DNA of 64,000 bases from Modestobacter marinus. GTDB taxonomy: Bacteria > Actinomycetota > Actinomycetes > Mycobacteriales > Geodermatophilaceae. The notes beneath the pieces are model-generated. The model was not told the DNA's origin. It saw nothing but the letters and a program-made list of their open reading frames with translations, and did not search any database. The translations under genes and the position numbers were made by a program. This document shows positions 8,836 to 15,838 of the stretch, piece by piece. The stretch covers positions 1 through 64,000 of the forward strand of contig NZ_JABGCH010000012.1 of the NCBI RefSeq assembly GCF_019799945.1, read 5' to 3'. Position 1 is the stretch's first letter. Each line of letters begins with the position of its first letter.

Positions 8836-9960
8836 TCAGCAGGTCCGGACGGCGAGGACGGCGATGTCGTCGGGCACCCGGCCGGCCATCCCCTCCAGCA
8901 GCGCGTCGCACAGCACCTCCAGCGGCTGCCCGGCCAGCCCGGCGAGCGCTTCCGCCAGCCATGCAGTGCCCTCGTCCAGCGAGGCGCCGCGGCGCTCGAC
9001 GAGCCCGTCGGTGTACAGCAGCAGGGTGTCGCCGCGACCCAGGTCGATCTCGTGGTCGCTCCGCACGACCGGGCAGCCGGTGCCCAGCAGCATCTCCGGC
9101 CGCCGGTCCAGCACCCGCACCCGGCCGTCGGCGCACAGCAGCACCGGCGGCGGATGGCCGGCGTTGGACCAGCGCACCCGCGCCGGACCGCCGGGGCCGG
9201 GGCGCACGGTCGCCACGGTGGAGGTCAGCACCGGGGACACCTCCAGCCGCTCGAGGGCGAGGTCCAGGGAGCTCAGCACCGCGGCGGGGGAGCCGGCGAC
9301 CGTCTGCGCGATCCCGCGGAGCACGCCGCGGGCCTGGGCCATGGTCGCGGCGGCGGCGACGTCGTGGCCGGCGACGTCCCCGATGACCAGCATCGTCGTG
9401 CCGTCGGGGACGGGGAAGGCGTCGTACCAGTCACCGCCGACCTGGGCGTCCTGGACGGCGGGCAGGTAGCGGACGGCGATCTCCAGCCCCGGCACGGTCG
9501 GCGGGTCGGTGAGCAGCGCCCGCTGCAGGGTCCAGGCCATCCGGACCGCGCTGCGGGTCTCCGCTGCCTCGGCGCTGAGCCGGGTGAGCATCTCCTCCCG
9601 GCGCAGCCGCAGCGTGCAGGCGAACAGCGCCAGGCACCCGCCCACGGTCACACCCAGCAGGCGAAGCGACTGGGCGACCACCAGGCCCGCGGTGTACTGG
9701 TCCCCGACCACACCGATGAGCGCGGCGAGCACCACCGCCGCGACGGCGTACACGGCGGTCGCCCGCCGCCCGAGCACGATGGCGGCCACCAGTGGCGCCA
9801 TGGCGAAGACCCCGACGACCACCTGGCCGCGTTCGCTCACCAAGTTGAGCACGCCGCAGAAGACCAGGACACCCAGGGGCAGCAGATGCCGCCTGCTCAG
9901 TGCCCGACCCACCCGCGTCCTCGCAATCTCGAGCCGGTGCCGGGGACGCGCTGGACCCAC
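8836..9960 (-). CDS. Membrane SpoIIE-type PP2C Ser phosphatase
   Basis: 374 residues. The N-terminal ~115 residues form about four membrane helices (PLGVLVFCGVLNLV, VFAMAPLVAAIVL, YAVAAVVLAALIGVV, LGVTVGGCLALFAC). A linker helix with an AWTLQRALLTD motif leads to the SpoIIE/RsbU phosphatase domain with VGGDWYDAF, VIGDVAGHDVAAA, SNAGHPPPVLL, DTLLLYTDGLVERR and PDDIAVLAVR. These supply the acidic metal ligands of PP2C enzymes. Proteins of this kind dephosphorylate anti-sigma-factor antagonists in general stress signalling. No partner-switching genes are adjacent. It converges on the SDR gene with only 4 bp between stops. Confidence 0.9.
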   Translation of the reverse strand: MGPARPRHRLEIARTRVGRALSRRHLLPLGVLVFCGVLNLVSERGQVVVGVFAMAPLVAAIVLGRRATAVYAVAAVVLAALIGVVGDQYTAGLVVAQSLRLLGVTVGGCLALFACTLRLRREEMLTRLSAEAAETRSAVRMAWTLQRALLTDPPTVPGLEIAVRYLPAVQDAQVGGDWYDAFPVPDGTTMLVIGDVAGHDVAAAATMAQARGVLRGIAQTVAGSPAAVLSSLDLALERLEVSPVLTSTVATVRPGPGGPARVRWSNAGHPPPVLLCADGRVRVLDRRPEMLLGTGCPVVRSDHEIDLGRGDTLLLYTDGLVERRGASLDEGTAWLAEALAGLAGQPLEVLCDALLEGMAGRVPDDIAVLAVRTC

Positions 9961-10048
9961 ACGACTGCCGGGAGCCTAACCTCCGCCGCCCGGCCGGCGA
10001 CCCGACCCGCCGGACCCGCGGGCCCGCTACTCTGGCAGATTCCCGGCC

Positions 10049-11005
10049 ATGCGCGCATGGCGGGTCCACTCGCTCGGCGACCCGGCCGAGGTCATGTCCC
10101 TGGACGACGTCGACCGGCCCGAGCCGGGCCCGGGGCAGCTGCTGGTGCGGGTGCGGGCGGCGGGTCTGAACTTCCCGGACGTGCTCATGACGCGGGGGCA
10201 GTACCAGGAGCGCCCGCCGCTGCCGTTCACCCCCGGCGTGGAACTGTGCGGCGAAGTGGTCGGCACCGATCAGCGGGTGCTCGGGTCGCCATCGGGCGGG
10301 CCGGGCGCGTTCGCCGACTACGCCCTGATCGACGCCGCCGCGGCGTGGCCGGTGCCCGCGGACATGTCCGACGAGCAGGCCGCGTCGCTGTACCTGACCC
10401 ACCAGACCGGGTACGTGGGGTTGCACCGCCGGGCCGGGCTGCAGGCGGGGGAGTGGCTGCTCGTGCACGCCGGCGCCGGGGGCGTGGGCTCGGCGGCGAT
10501 CAAGCTCGGCAAGGCCGCCGGCGCGCGGGTGATCGCCACGGCGGGCGGGGAGCGCAAGACCGAGGTCTGCCGGCAGCTGGGCGCCGACCACGTCATCGAC
10601 TACACGGCCGAGGACTTCGTGCCGCTGGTCAAGGAGATCACCGGCGGGCACGGTGCCGACGTCGTCTACGACCCGGTGGGCGGCGACGTCTTCGACGGGT
10701 CGCGCCGGTGCATCGCGTTCGAGGGCCGCATCGTCGTCGTCGGGTTCACCAGCGGGCGCATCCCCCAGGTGCCGGCCAACCACGCGCTGGTGAAGAACTA
10801 CAGCGTCGTCGGGCTGCACTGGGGGCTGTACCGCACGCACGACCCGGCGCGGATCGGGATGGTGCACGAGGAGCTGTGCCGGTTGTTCGCCGACGGGGCG
10901 ATCGACCCGCTGGTCGGGTCCGTGCTGCCGCTGGCACAGCTGCCGGCGGCGATGGCGGCGATCGCCGACCGGAGCACCGTCGGCAAGGTCGTCCTGCGCC
11001 CCTGA
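10049..11005 (+). CDS. Quinone oxidoreductase-like MDR family enzyme
   Basis: 318 residues of the zinc-free medium-chain dehydrogenase family (QOR/CurA/crotonyl-CoA reductase-like). The N-terminal GroES-like domain includes PGPGQLLVRVRAAGLNFPDVLMTRG and FTPGVELCGEV. The Rossmann domain begins with VHAGAGGVGSAAIKLGKAAGA, followed by GADHVIDY and GADVVYDPVGGD. Zinc-binding Cys clusters are absent. It should use NADPH to reduce quinones or enoyl groups. It stands alone, convergent with the M28 peptidase gene. Confidence 0.88.
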   Translation: MRAWRVHSLGDPAEVMSLDDVDRPEPGPGQLLVRVRAAGLNFPDVLMTRGQYQERPPLPFTPGVELCGEVVGTDQRVLGSPSGGPGAFADYALIDAAAAWPVPADMSDEQAASLYLTHQTGYVGLHRRAGLQAGEWLLVHAGAGGVGSAAIKLGKAAGARVIATAGGERKTEVCRQLGADHVIDYTAEDFVPLVKEITGGHGADVVYDPVGGDVFDGSRRCIAFEGRIVVVGFTSGRIPQVPANHALVKNYSVVGLHWGLYRTHDPARIGMVHEELCRLFADGAIDPLVGSVLPLAQLPAAMAAIADRSTVGKVVLRP

Positions 11006-11011
11006 CAACCC

Positions 11012-12625
11012 CTACCCGGTGGTGACGAAGGTGCCCCGCGGCCCCTCGGGCGCCGGCAGCTCGACCGCCGGGCCGGGGACGGCGCTGCCGGCGACACCGT
11101 TCACGGACTCGGTGGAGAAGGCGTAGGTCAGCACCGCGAAGGCGATCAGGTCGCTGTTGCGCTCCAGCGCGTCCTCGTTCACGTTCTCGGCGGTGTCGCA
11201 GGCCAGGTGGTAGCAGGGGTCGAACTGCTGCCCGGCCGTACCGCCCCAGATCGCCACCTGCGCGTCGGTCTTGACCCTCTCCGCGCCGGTGAAGACGCCT
11301 CCCGCGGGGATGCCCCGGTCGATGAACGCCTGGTAGTCGCTCCGGCCGTCGAACGCCTTGTCGTCGTACGGCTCCCCGACGAGCGTGTACCAGGACTCGA
11401 AGAGGTCCTCGATCGCGGCGGACCCCGGTGGGATGGTCACGCCGGTGTCGGCGGAGGGGAAGGTGGTCTCGTCGGCGTCGTAGATCATCGAGACGTGGTT
11501 GGGCGACCCGACCATGTCGAAGTTCAGGTACAGCGCGATGCGGTCGAGGTCGGCCTGCGACAGCCCGCCGACGTAGTCCGCGGAACCGAGCAGCCCGATC
11601 TCCTCGGCGGCCCAGAAGGCGAAGCGGACGGTGTTCTGCGGCTCCGAGCGCGCGATCATCAGTGCGGTCTCCAGGAGCGCCGCCGTCCCGGAGCCGTCGT
11701 CGTTGATGCCGGGCCCGTCGGTGACGCTGTCCAGGTGCGCGCCGGCCATGACGACGTTGTCCGCGTTCGTGCCGGGCAGCTCGGCGACCACGTTGTGGTC
11801 GGTCCGCCGCTCGGTGGGCAGCACCCGGACGAAGGCCGTCGAGCCCGGGGCGGAGAGGGCCTCCCCGTCGGCGAAGGAGGCCCCCACGACGGGGATCGCC
11901 GCGTCGAACGGGATCGTCTGCTCGAGGTCCAGGAACGTGACGTCGCCGACGAACACGCCCTCCCGTTCGGGGGTGTTGCCCTGGTTGAACACGATGACGG
12001 CCTCGGCGCCGGCGGTCTGGGCGTTCTGCACCTTCAGGCCGAAGGTGCAGGTGCCGCGCTGGATCAGCGCGATGTCGCTGGTCCCGCCGAGGTCCAGCCC
12101 GGTGAAGTCCTCGGCCTCGCAGCCGCTGGTCGACGCCCGATCCCCGGTCAGGTTGACGTCCACCGGGACGAGCCGGCCGGTCAGCTCGCCGGGCTCGCTG
12201 CCGGTGAAGGCGCCGGTCTCGAGGTCGGACTCGGCCGGGGTGACCTGGCGGAGCACGGCCGGGAACATGAAGTCGAACTCGACCGGGTCCAGCGTCACCT
12301 CGTACCCGGCCTCCTCCAGCAGCTCGGCGACGTGGTCGACGCTGTCGGCGTGGCCGTCGGTGCCCGCGGCCCGGCTGCCGGGGTAGTGCGGATCGGTGCT
12401 GTCCTCGGCGATCTCCTGCAGCTCGAGCTGGTGGGCCCGGACCCCCGCGAGGGTCACGCAGTCGAGCAGCTCCTCGTAGGTGTCGTTGCCGCGGTCCGCG
12501 CACCTCGGGTCGGCGGCCTGGGCGCCGGACACCGGCAGGAGCGCGGCGAGGAGGCCGACGGCCGTGCCGACGGTGACGGCTCGTGGCCCGGTCCTGGCCG
12601 TGGGCCTCGTCGAGTGCTGGCGCAT
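11012..12625 (-). CDS. Secreted M28 aminopeptidase with PA domain
   Basis: 537 residues. A signal peptide (hydrophobic AVTVGTAVGLLAALLPVSGAQA, cleavage after AQA near residue 38) shows export. A protease-associated (PA) domain lies around residues 140-270 (DIALIQRGTCTFGLKVQNAQTAGAEAVIVFN). The M28 catalytic domain follows, with zinc ligands in GAHLDSV, GINDDGSG, WAAEEIGLLGS, NFDMVGS and a final His in CYHLACDT, where two Cys probably form a disulfide. The layout matches Streptomyces aminopeptidase S/vacuolar aminopeptidase Y types. It should release N-terminal residues from extracellular peptides. Confidence 0.93.
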   Translation of the reverse strand: MRQHSTRPTARTGPRAVTVGTAVGLLAALLPVSGAQAADPRCADRGNDTYEELLDCVTLAGVRAHQLELQEIAEDSTDPHYPGSRAAGTDGHADSVDHVAELLEEAGYEVTLDPVEFDFMFPAVLRQVTPAESDLETGAFTGSEPGELTGRLVPVDVNLTGDRASTSGCEAEDFTGLDLGGTSDIALIQRGTCTFGLKVQNAQTAGAEAVIVFNQGNTPEREGVFVGDVTFLDLEQTIPFDAAIPVVGASFADGEALSAPGSTAFVRVLPTERRTDHNVVAELPGTNADNVVMAGAHLDSVTDGPGINDDGSGTAALLETALMIARSEPQNTVRFAFWAAEEIGLLGSADYVGGLSQADLDRIALYLNFDMVGSPNHVSMIYDADETTFPSADTGVTIPPGSAAIEDLFESWYTLVGEPYDDKAFDGRSDYQAFIDRGIPAGGVFTGAERVKTDAQVAIWGGTAGQQFDPCYHLACDTAENVNEDALERNSDLIAFAVLTYAFSTESVNGVAGSAVPGPAVELPAPEGPRGTFVTTG

Positions 12626-12810
12626 GTCGTCCCCCTACGTCCCACGACCGGGTCCGTCCCGGACCCGGTGCTGCTGAGCGTGGCCCGGCCCGGCCGGGGG
12701 AGCACAGCCGGAGCCGGGTCGAGGGCCGTCGCCTGCCGAGCCGACGACGGACCGTGCTCGGCTTATCACTCAGCGGCACCGGTGGGGCGGTGGGAGGAGC
12801 CGGCCCCGGA

Positions 12811-12927
12811 TCAGTGCGCGGGCGCCCGGCCGGGCCGGGCCACGGCGGAGTCGGCGACCAGTTCCACGAGGTGCAGGGCGCGCTGTACCGACTGGCTCAG
12901 CGTCGGCCCACTGGGGTGCCCGCCCAT
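12811..12927 (-). pseudogene. IclR-like regulator, N-terminal fragment
   Basis: A 38-codon reading frame begins at an ATG with a good GAGGCGG ribosome site and reads TLSQSVQRALHLVELVADSAVARPG, then stops. SQSVQRALxLLELVAD is the usual opening of IclR-family repressors, before the winged helix. The rest of the gene is missing, so this looks like a truncated relic. The assignment rests on about 20 residues only. Confidence 0.4.
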
Positions 12928-12991
12928 CTCCGCCTCTGCGATCAGGGGCAGACCATGGCAGACCGGTGGCGTCGGGGGCAGGTGTGCACGC

Positions 12992-13231
12992 TCAGATCAT
13001 CGGGCGGGGGAGGTAGGACAGGCGCATCCGGCGGCGCATGATGATCTTGCGGGACCCGTCGGCGTGCAGCTGGAGACGGGCCAGCTCCCAGCCACCGGTG
13101 TCGGCCTGCATGCTCATCAGCTGGGCCGCGGCCGCGCGTGAGGTGTCGGCCGGGATGCGCAGCGGGGCGTACTCGTACTCGCCGGCAGCTGACACGCGCA
13201 CGATTGTGCATGCCCACGGCCCCCTGGTCAC
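12992..13231 (-). CDS. Small DUF5703-like protein
   Basis: 79 residues. The core YEYAPLRIPADTSRAAAAQLMSMQADTGGWELARLQLHADGSRKIIMRRRM matches my memory of DUF5703, small basic proteins of actinobacteria with unknown function that are often encoded close to M20 peptidase genes, as here (about 5 kb away). The GTG at 13231 is the longest start. An internal GTG nearer EYEYAPL may be the real one, since family members tend to start just before that motif. Confidence 0.7.
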   Translation of the reverse strand: MTRGPWACTIVRVSAAGEYEYAPLRIPADTSRAAAAQLMSMQADTGGWELARLQLHADGSRKIIMRRRMRLSYLPRPMI

Positions 13232-13345
13232 GTGCCGGATCGCGCGTGATCATCGGCCGGGGTGTCACGGGACCGACATCCGGGCAGGTGGGAACGGCGA
13301 GCACCGGCGGCGAGGGCCGGGCTCCCTGACGGGAAGGAGACGGCC

Positions 13346-13600
13346 GTGACCGAGCCGAACGCGACCGAGGCCGACCGGCAGGAGCAGGAGGAGCTCGTGA
13401 CCCCGGGCGCCCCGGAGCTCGCCGACGAGGCGACCCCGCCGGGTGACGGGGTGCCGGAGGCCGATGCGATCGAGCAGCAGCTGTCCGCGGTGCCCGGCAG
13501 CTCCGGCGGCTTCCGCGGGACCACGGCGGAGGCCGACGAGTACGACGTCCTCGAGCAGCAGGCCGTCGTCCCGGTGGACGACGAGGACCTGCGCGAGTGA
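13346..13600 (+). CDS. Small acidic hypothetical protein
   Basis: 84 residues from a GTG preceded by GGGAAGGAGA, a clear ribosome-binding site; the longer in-frame extension lacks one. The protein is highly acidic and probably disordered, ending in EYDVLEQQAVVPVDDEDLRE. Similar short acidic proteins with a VLEQ...VPxDDED ending occur in actinobacteria, but no function is known to me. Confidence 0.65.
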   Translation: MTEPNATEADRQEQEELVTPGAPELADEATPPGDGVPEADAIEQQLSAVPGSSGGFRGTTAEADEYDVLEQQAVVPVDDEDLRE

Positions 13601-14015
13601 GCTCCCCGCGCCGGTGACCTGCGCAGATCCTCGATCCGCGACATGATCACCGGCGTGTTACTCGCCGGGGGCTTCTGCGCCACCGCGCTCGGCTGGTGGT
13701 GACCGGCCGACCGTCCTGGCCACGGATCGCGCACGGTCGCAGGTGACCGCGGGACCGCCGCGTGGGTGGTCATCGGGGTGCTGGTCCTCGGGCTGCCGCT
13801 GCCGGCCTGATGGGTGGCGGGCGGGTCTCTGATCCCCGGCGTCGCGGCGGCCATGTCCGTCGTCCTCGAGGACGACTGGGGCGAGGTCTCCGGCACTTGT
13901 GGATGCCGGCGCTGTCGGGGCTCCTCCTGTCCCGCAGGGGCAACGCCCCCGGCTGGGCACTGCGGCTGAACAGCGGACCGGCGCCGCCGTCCGCGGACGC
14001 CGGCGCCGGGGTAGG
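13601..14015. other. 415-bp stretch without a convincing gene
   Basis: Short hydrophobic reading frames occur (for example MITGVLLAGGFCATALGWW from 13643, and WVVIGVLVLGLPLPA before 13810). They are broken by stops and shift frame, so this may be the decayed remains of a small membrane protein. I see no RNA gene or repeat here. Confidence 0.4.
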
Positions 14016-14618
14016 TCAGCGGGAGTAGTACTCCACGACCAGCTGCTCCTCGCAGACGACCGGTACCTCGTCGCGCCGCGGCTCGCGCAGCACGCGGCAG
14101 ACCAGGTCGGCGATAGAGACGTCCAGGTAGCCCGGGGCGACGGCGTGCGCGCCGGAGGCGGCCACCTGGAACGGCGGCTTCTGCTTGCTCTTGTCGGCGA
14201 TCGCGACGACGTCACCGGCGCGCACCTTGTAGCTGGGCCGGTCGACCCGCTGCCCGTTGACGACGACGTGCTGGTGGCTGACCACCTGCCGGGCCTGGTA
14301 GATGGTGCGCGCGAAGCCGGCCCGCAGCACCGTGGCGTCCAGCCGCGACTCCAGCTGGGTGATCAGCTGCTCGCCGGTCTTTCCGCCACCACGCTTGGCC
14401 CGGTCGAACGCCGAGCGCAGCTGCGTCTCGCTGATGTCGTACTGCGCCCGCAGCCGCTGCTTCTCCAGCAGCCGGGTCTTGTAGTCGCTGGTGGTCTTCC
14501 GCTTGCGGCCGTGCTCCCCGGGCGGGAACGGGCGCCGCTCGAAGTAGCGGACGTCCTTGGGGGTGAGCGGGATGCCCAGCGCACGGCTGCGCCGGACCTT
14601 GGGGCGGGACTGGTTCAC
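14016..14618 (-). CDS. rpsD: 30S ribosomal protein S4
   Basis: 200 residues from GTG at 14618, preceded by CTCGGAGG; homologues begin with the same NQSRPKVRRSRALG segment. The S4 N-terminal domain (RYFERRPFPPGEHGRKRK...DYKTRLLEKQRLRAQY) and the S4 RNA-binding domain (ESRLDATVLRAGFARTIYQARQVVSHQHVVVNGQRVDRPSYKV) are intact, ending EEQLVVEYYSR. No zinc-ribbon Cys is present at the N terminus. The gene stands alone rather than in the rpsM-rpsK-rpoA operon, the arrangement I recall for Streptomyces. Its promoter region contains an iron-box-like site. Confidence 0.95.
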   Translation of the reverse strand: MNQSRPKVRRSRALGIPLTPKDVRYFERRPFPPGEHGRKRKTTSDYKTRLLEKQRLRAQYDISETQLRSAFDRAKRGGGKTGEQLITQLESRLDATVLRAGFARTIYQARQVVSHQHVVVNGQRVDRPSYKVRAGDVVAIADKSKQKPPFQVAASGAHAVAPGYLDVSIADLVCRVLREPRRDEVPVVCEEQLVVEYYSR

Positions 14619-14630
14619 GCGGCCTCCGAG

Positions 14631-14649
14631 TTGGGTTAGGCTCACCTTA
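14631..14649. promoter_or_regulatory. Iron box (IdeR/DmdR-like operator)
   Basis: TTGGGTTAGGCTCACCTTA matches the IdeR/DmdR consensus TTAGGTTAGGCTAACCTAA at 16 of 19 positions. It lies between divergent rpsD (12 bp upstream of its GTG) and the DUF2470 gene (37 bp upstream of its ATG), and overlaps candidate -10 hexamers in both directions. Repression by an Fe(II)-bound DtxR-family regulator is inferred. Confidence 0.65.
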
Positions 14650-14686
14650 CCCGGCGGAGAAGTCGGACCGGCAGCGGAGGAACCAG

Positions 14687-15481
14687 ATGACGCGCTCTTT
14701 CCATCCCCAGGTCCCGGGACCGGTGTCGGACGCGCTGCGGCCCTCGATCGCCGAGCGGGCCCGCACCGTCGCCGCCCGGCCGGGCGCCGCCGTCCGCGCC
14801 GCCGGCCTCGACGGCTGCCGGGTGCTCGCGCACGCGGTGACGGGCGAGGCAGGCGTCCTGCTGGTCGTGCCCACCGACGGGGAGCTGGCCACCGCCGTGC
14901 GGCACGCTCCCGAGGGGGACCTGGCCGCCCTGCTGATGGTGACCGACCACGCGCCGGTGCGGCTGCGGGACCCGGTGCGCGCCCAGGTGTGGCTGTCGGG
15001 CTGGCTGACCCCGGTGTGGACCGGGGAGGAGCGCGCGGCGGCAGTGGCGTTCGCCGAGGTGGCGCCGGTGGGTGACCTGCTCGACGTCGGCCGGGGCACC
15101 ACGCTGCTGCGGATGGACCTCGCGGAGGTCGCGCTCGGGGAGGGCGGCACGGTCGCCGAGCTCACGCCGGAGGCGTTCCTCGCCGCGGACCCCGACCCGC
15201 TGGTCGAGGTGGAGGCGGCGGTGCTGCAGCACATGGACGCGGAGCACCGTGCGGAGCTCGCGCTGCTGCGCGGCCGCATCCCGGCGTCGCAGCTCGACAC
15301 GTCGGACGTCGTCCGCCCGCTGAGCCTGGACCGATGCGGGTTCCAGCTGCGGATCGAGCAGCCGCGGGGTCACCAGGACGTGCGGGTGCCCTTCGCGGCA
15401 CCGATCTCGGATGCCGAGCAGCTCGCGCCCGCGGTGCACCGCCTGCTGTGTGCCGCACGCGGCGGATGCCCGGGGCACTGA
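14687..15481 (+). CDS. DUF2470 protein, HugZ-like haem/iron utilisation
   Basis: 264 residues starting at an ATG after GCGGAGGAACC. The first ~150 residues resemble the split-barrel fold of pyridoxamine-phosphate-oxidase-like/HugZ proteins. The C-terminal ~80 residues fit DUF2470 (VEVEAAVLQHMDAEHRAELALLRG...VVRPLSLDRCGFQLRIEQPRG...VRVPFAAPISDAEQLAPAVHRLL), which in HugZ-type haem oxygenases carries the haem-binding His. It may degrade or bind haem for iron acquisition. The iron box just upstream supports an iron-linked role. Function is inferred from domain content. Confidence 0.8.
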   Translation: MTRSFHPQVPGPVSDALRPSIAERARTVAARPGAAVRAAGLDGCRVLAHAVTGEAGVLLVVPTDGELATAVRHAPEGDLAALLMVTDHAPVRLRDPVRAQVWLSGWLTPVWTGEERAAAVAFAEVAPVGDLLDVGRGTTLLRMDLAEVALGEGGTVAELTPEAFLAADPDPLVEVEAAVLQHMDAEHRAELALLRGRIPASQLDTSDVVRPLSLDRCGFQLRIEQPRGHQDVRVPFAAPISDAEQLAPAVHRLLCAARGGCPGH

Positions 15482-15501
15482 CCGTCGGTCAGTGCCCCGG
15501 G
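15469..15501. terminator. Perfect 15-bp stem terminator between convergent genes
   Basis: CCCGGGGCACTGACC, loop GTC, then the exact complement GGTCAGTGCCCCGGG. The stop codon of the DUF2470 gene (15479-15481) lies inside the left arm. There is no U-tract. Placed between convergent genes, it should stop transcription from both sides. Confidence 0.8.
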
Positions 15502-15517
15502 CGGGAACGGCCGGGCG

Positions 15518-15793
15518 TCAGTGACGCACGGAGCGGCGACCGCCGCTCATGCCCTCCGCGACACCGATGAGCAGGACCGCGGCGACGATCGCCACGATCG
15601 CCCCGAGGATGTTCAGCTCACCGAAGTTGCCGGTGCCCAGCGCGCTGGCGACCAGCCCGCCGATCAGCGAGCCGACGACGCCGAGCGCCAGGGTGGCCAC
15701 GATGCTGAGGTTCTGTCGACCCGGCTTGATCAGCCGCGCGAGGGCCCCGACGATCAGGCCGAAGACGAGGAAACCGATGATGCCAGTGATCAT
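15518..15793 (-). CDS. GlsB/YeaQ/YmgE family membrane protein
   Basis: 91 residues with three hydrophobic helices (IIGFLVFGLIVGALARLI, SIVATLALGVVGSLIGGLVASALG, ILGAIVAIVAAVLLIGVAEGM) and the family signature GALARLIKPGRQNLS. Members of this transglycosylase-associated family are small stress-induced inner-membrane proteins whose molecular role is not settled. Monocistronic. Confidence 0.9.
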   Translation of the reverse strand: MITGIIGFLVFGLIVGALARLIKPGRQNLSIVATLALGVVGSLIGGLVASALGTGNFGELNILGAIVAIVAAVLLIGVAEGMSGGRRSVRH

Positions 15794-15838
15794 GTGACCG
15801 TCTGTGCCCTCAAGATCAACGGCTCAAACGCATCGTGA

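Noticed and set aside
10746-12779. 677-codon minus-strand frame overlapping the M28 gene
   Set aside because: Arg/Gly-rich shadow; the M28 frame has a signal peptide, PA domain and all zinc ligands.
11207-13141. 644-codon plus-strand frame opposite the M28 gene
   Set aside because: Antisense shadow without any motif.
13762-14028. 88-codon plus-strand frame after the small acidic protein
   Set aside because: Composition is shadow-like, it runs into the rpsD 3' end, and no ribosome site or motif supports it.
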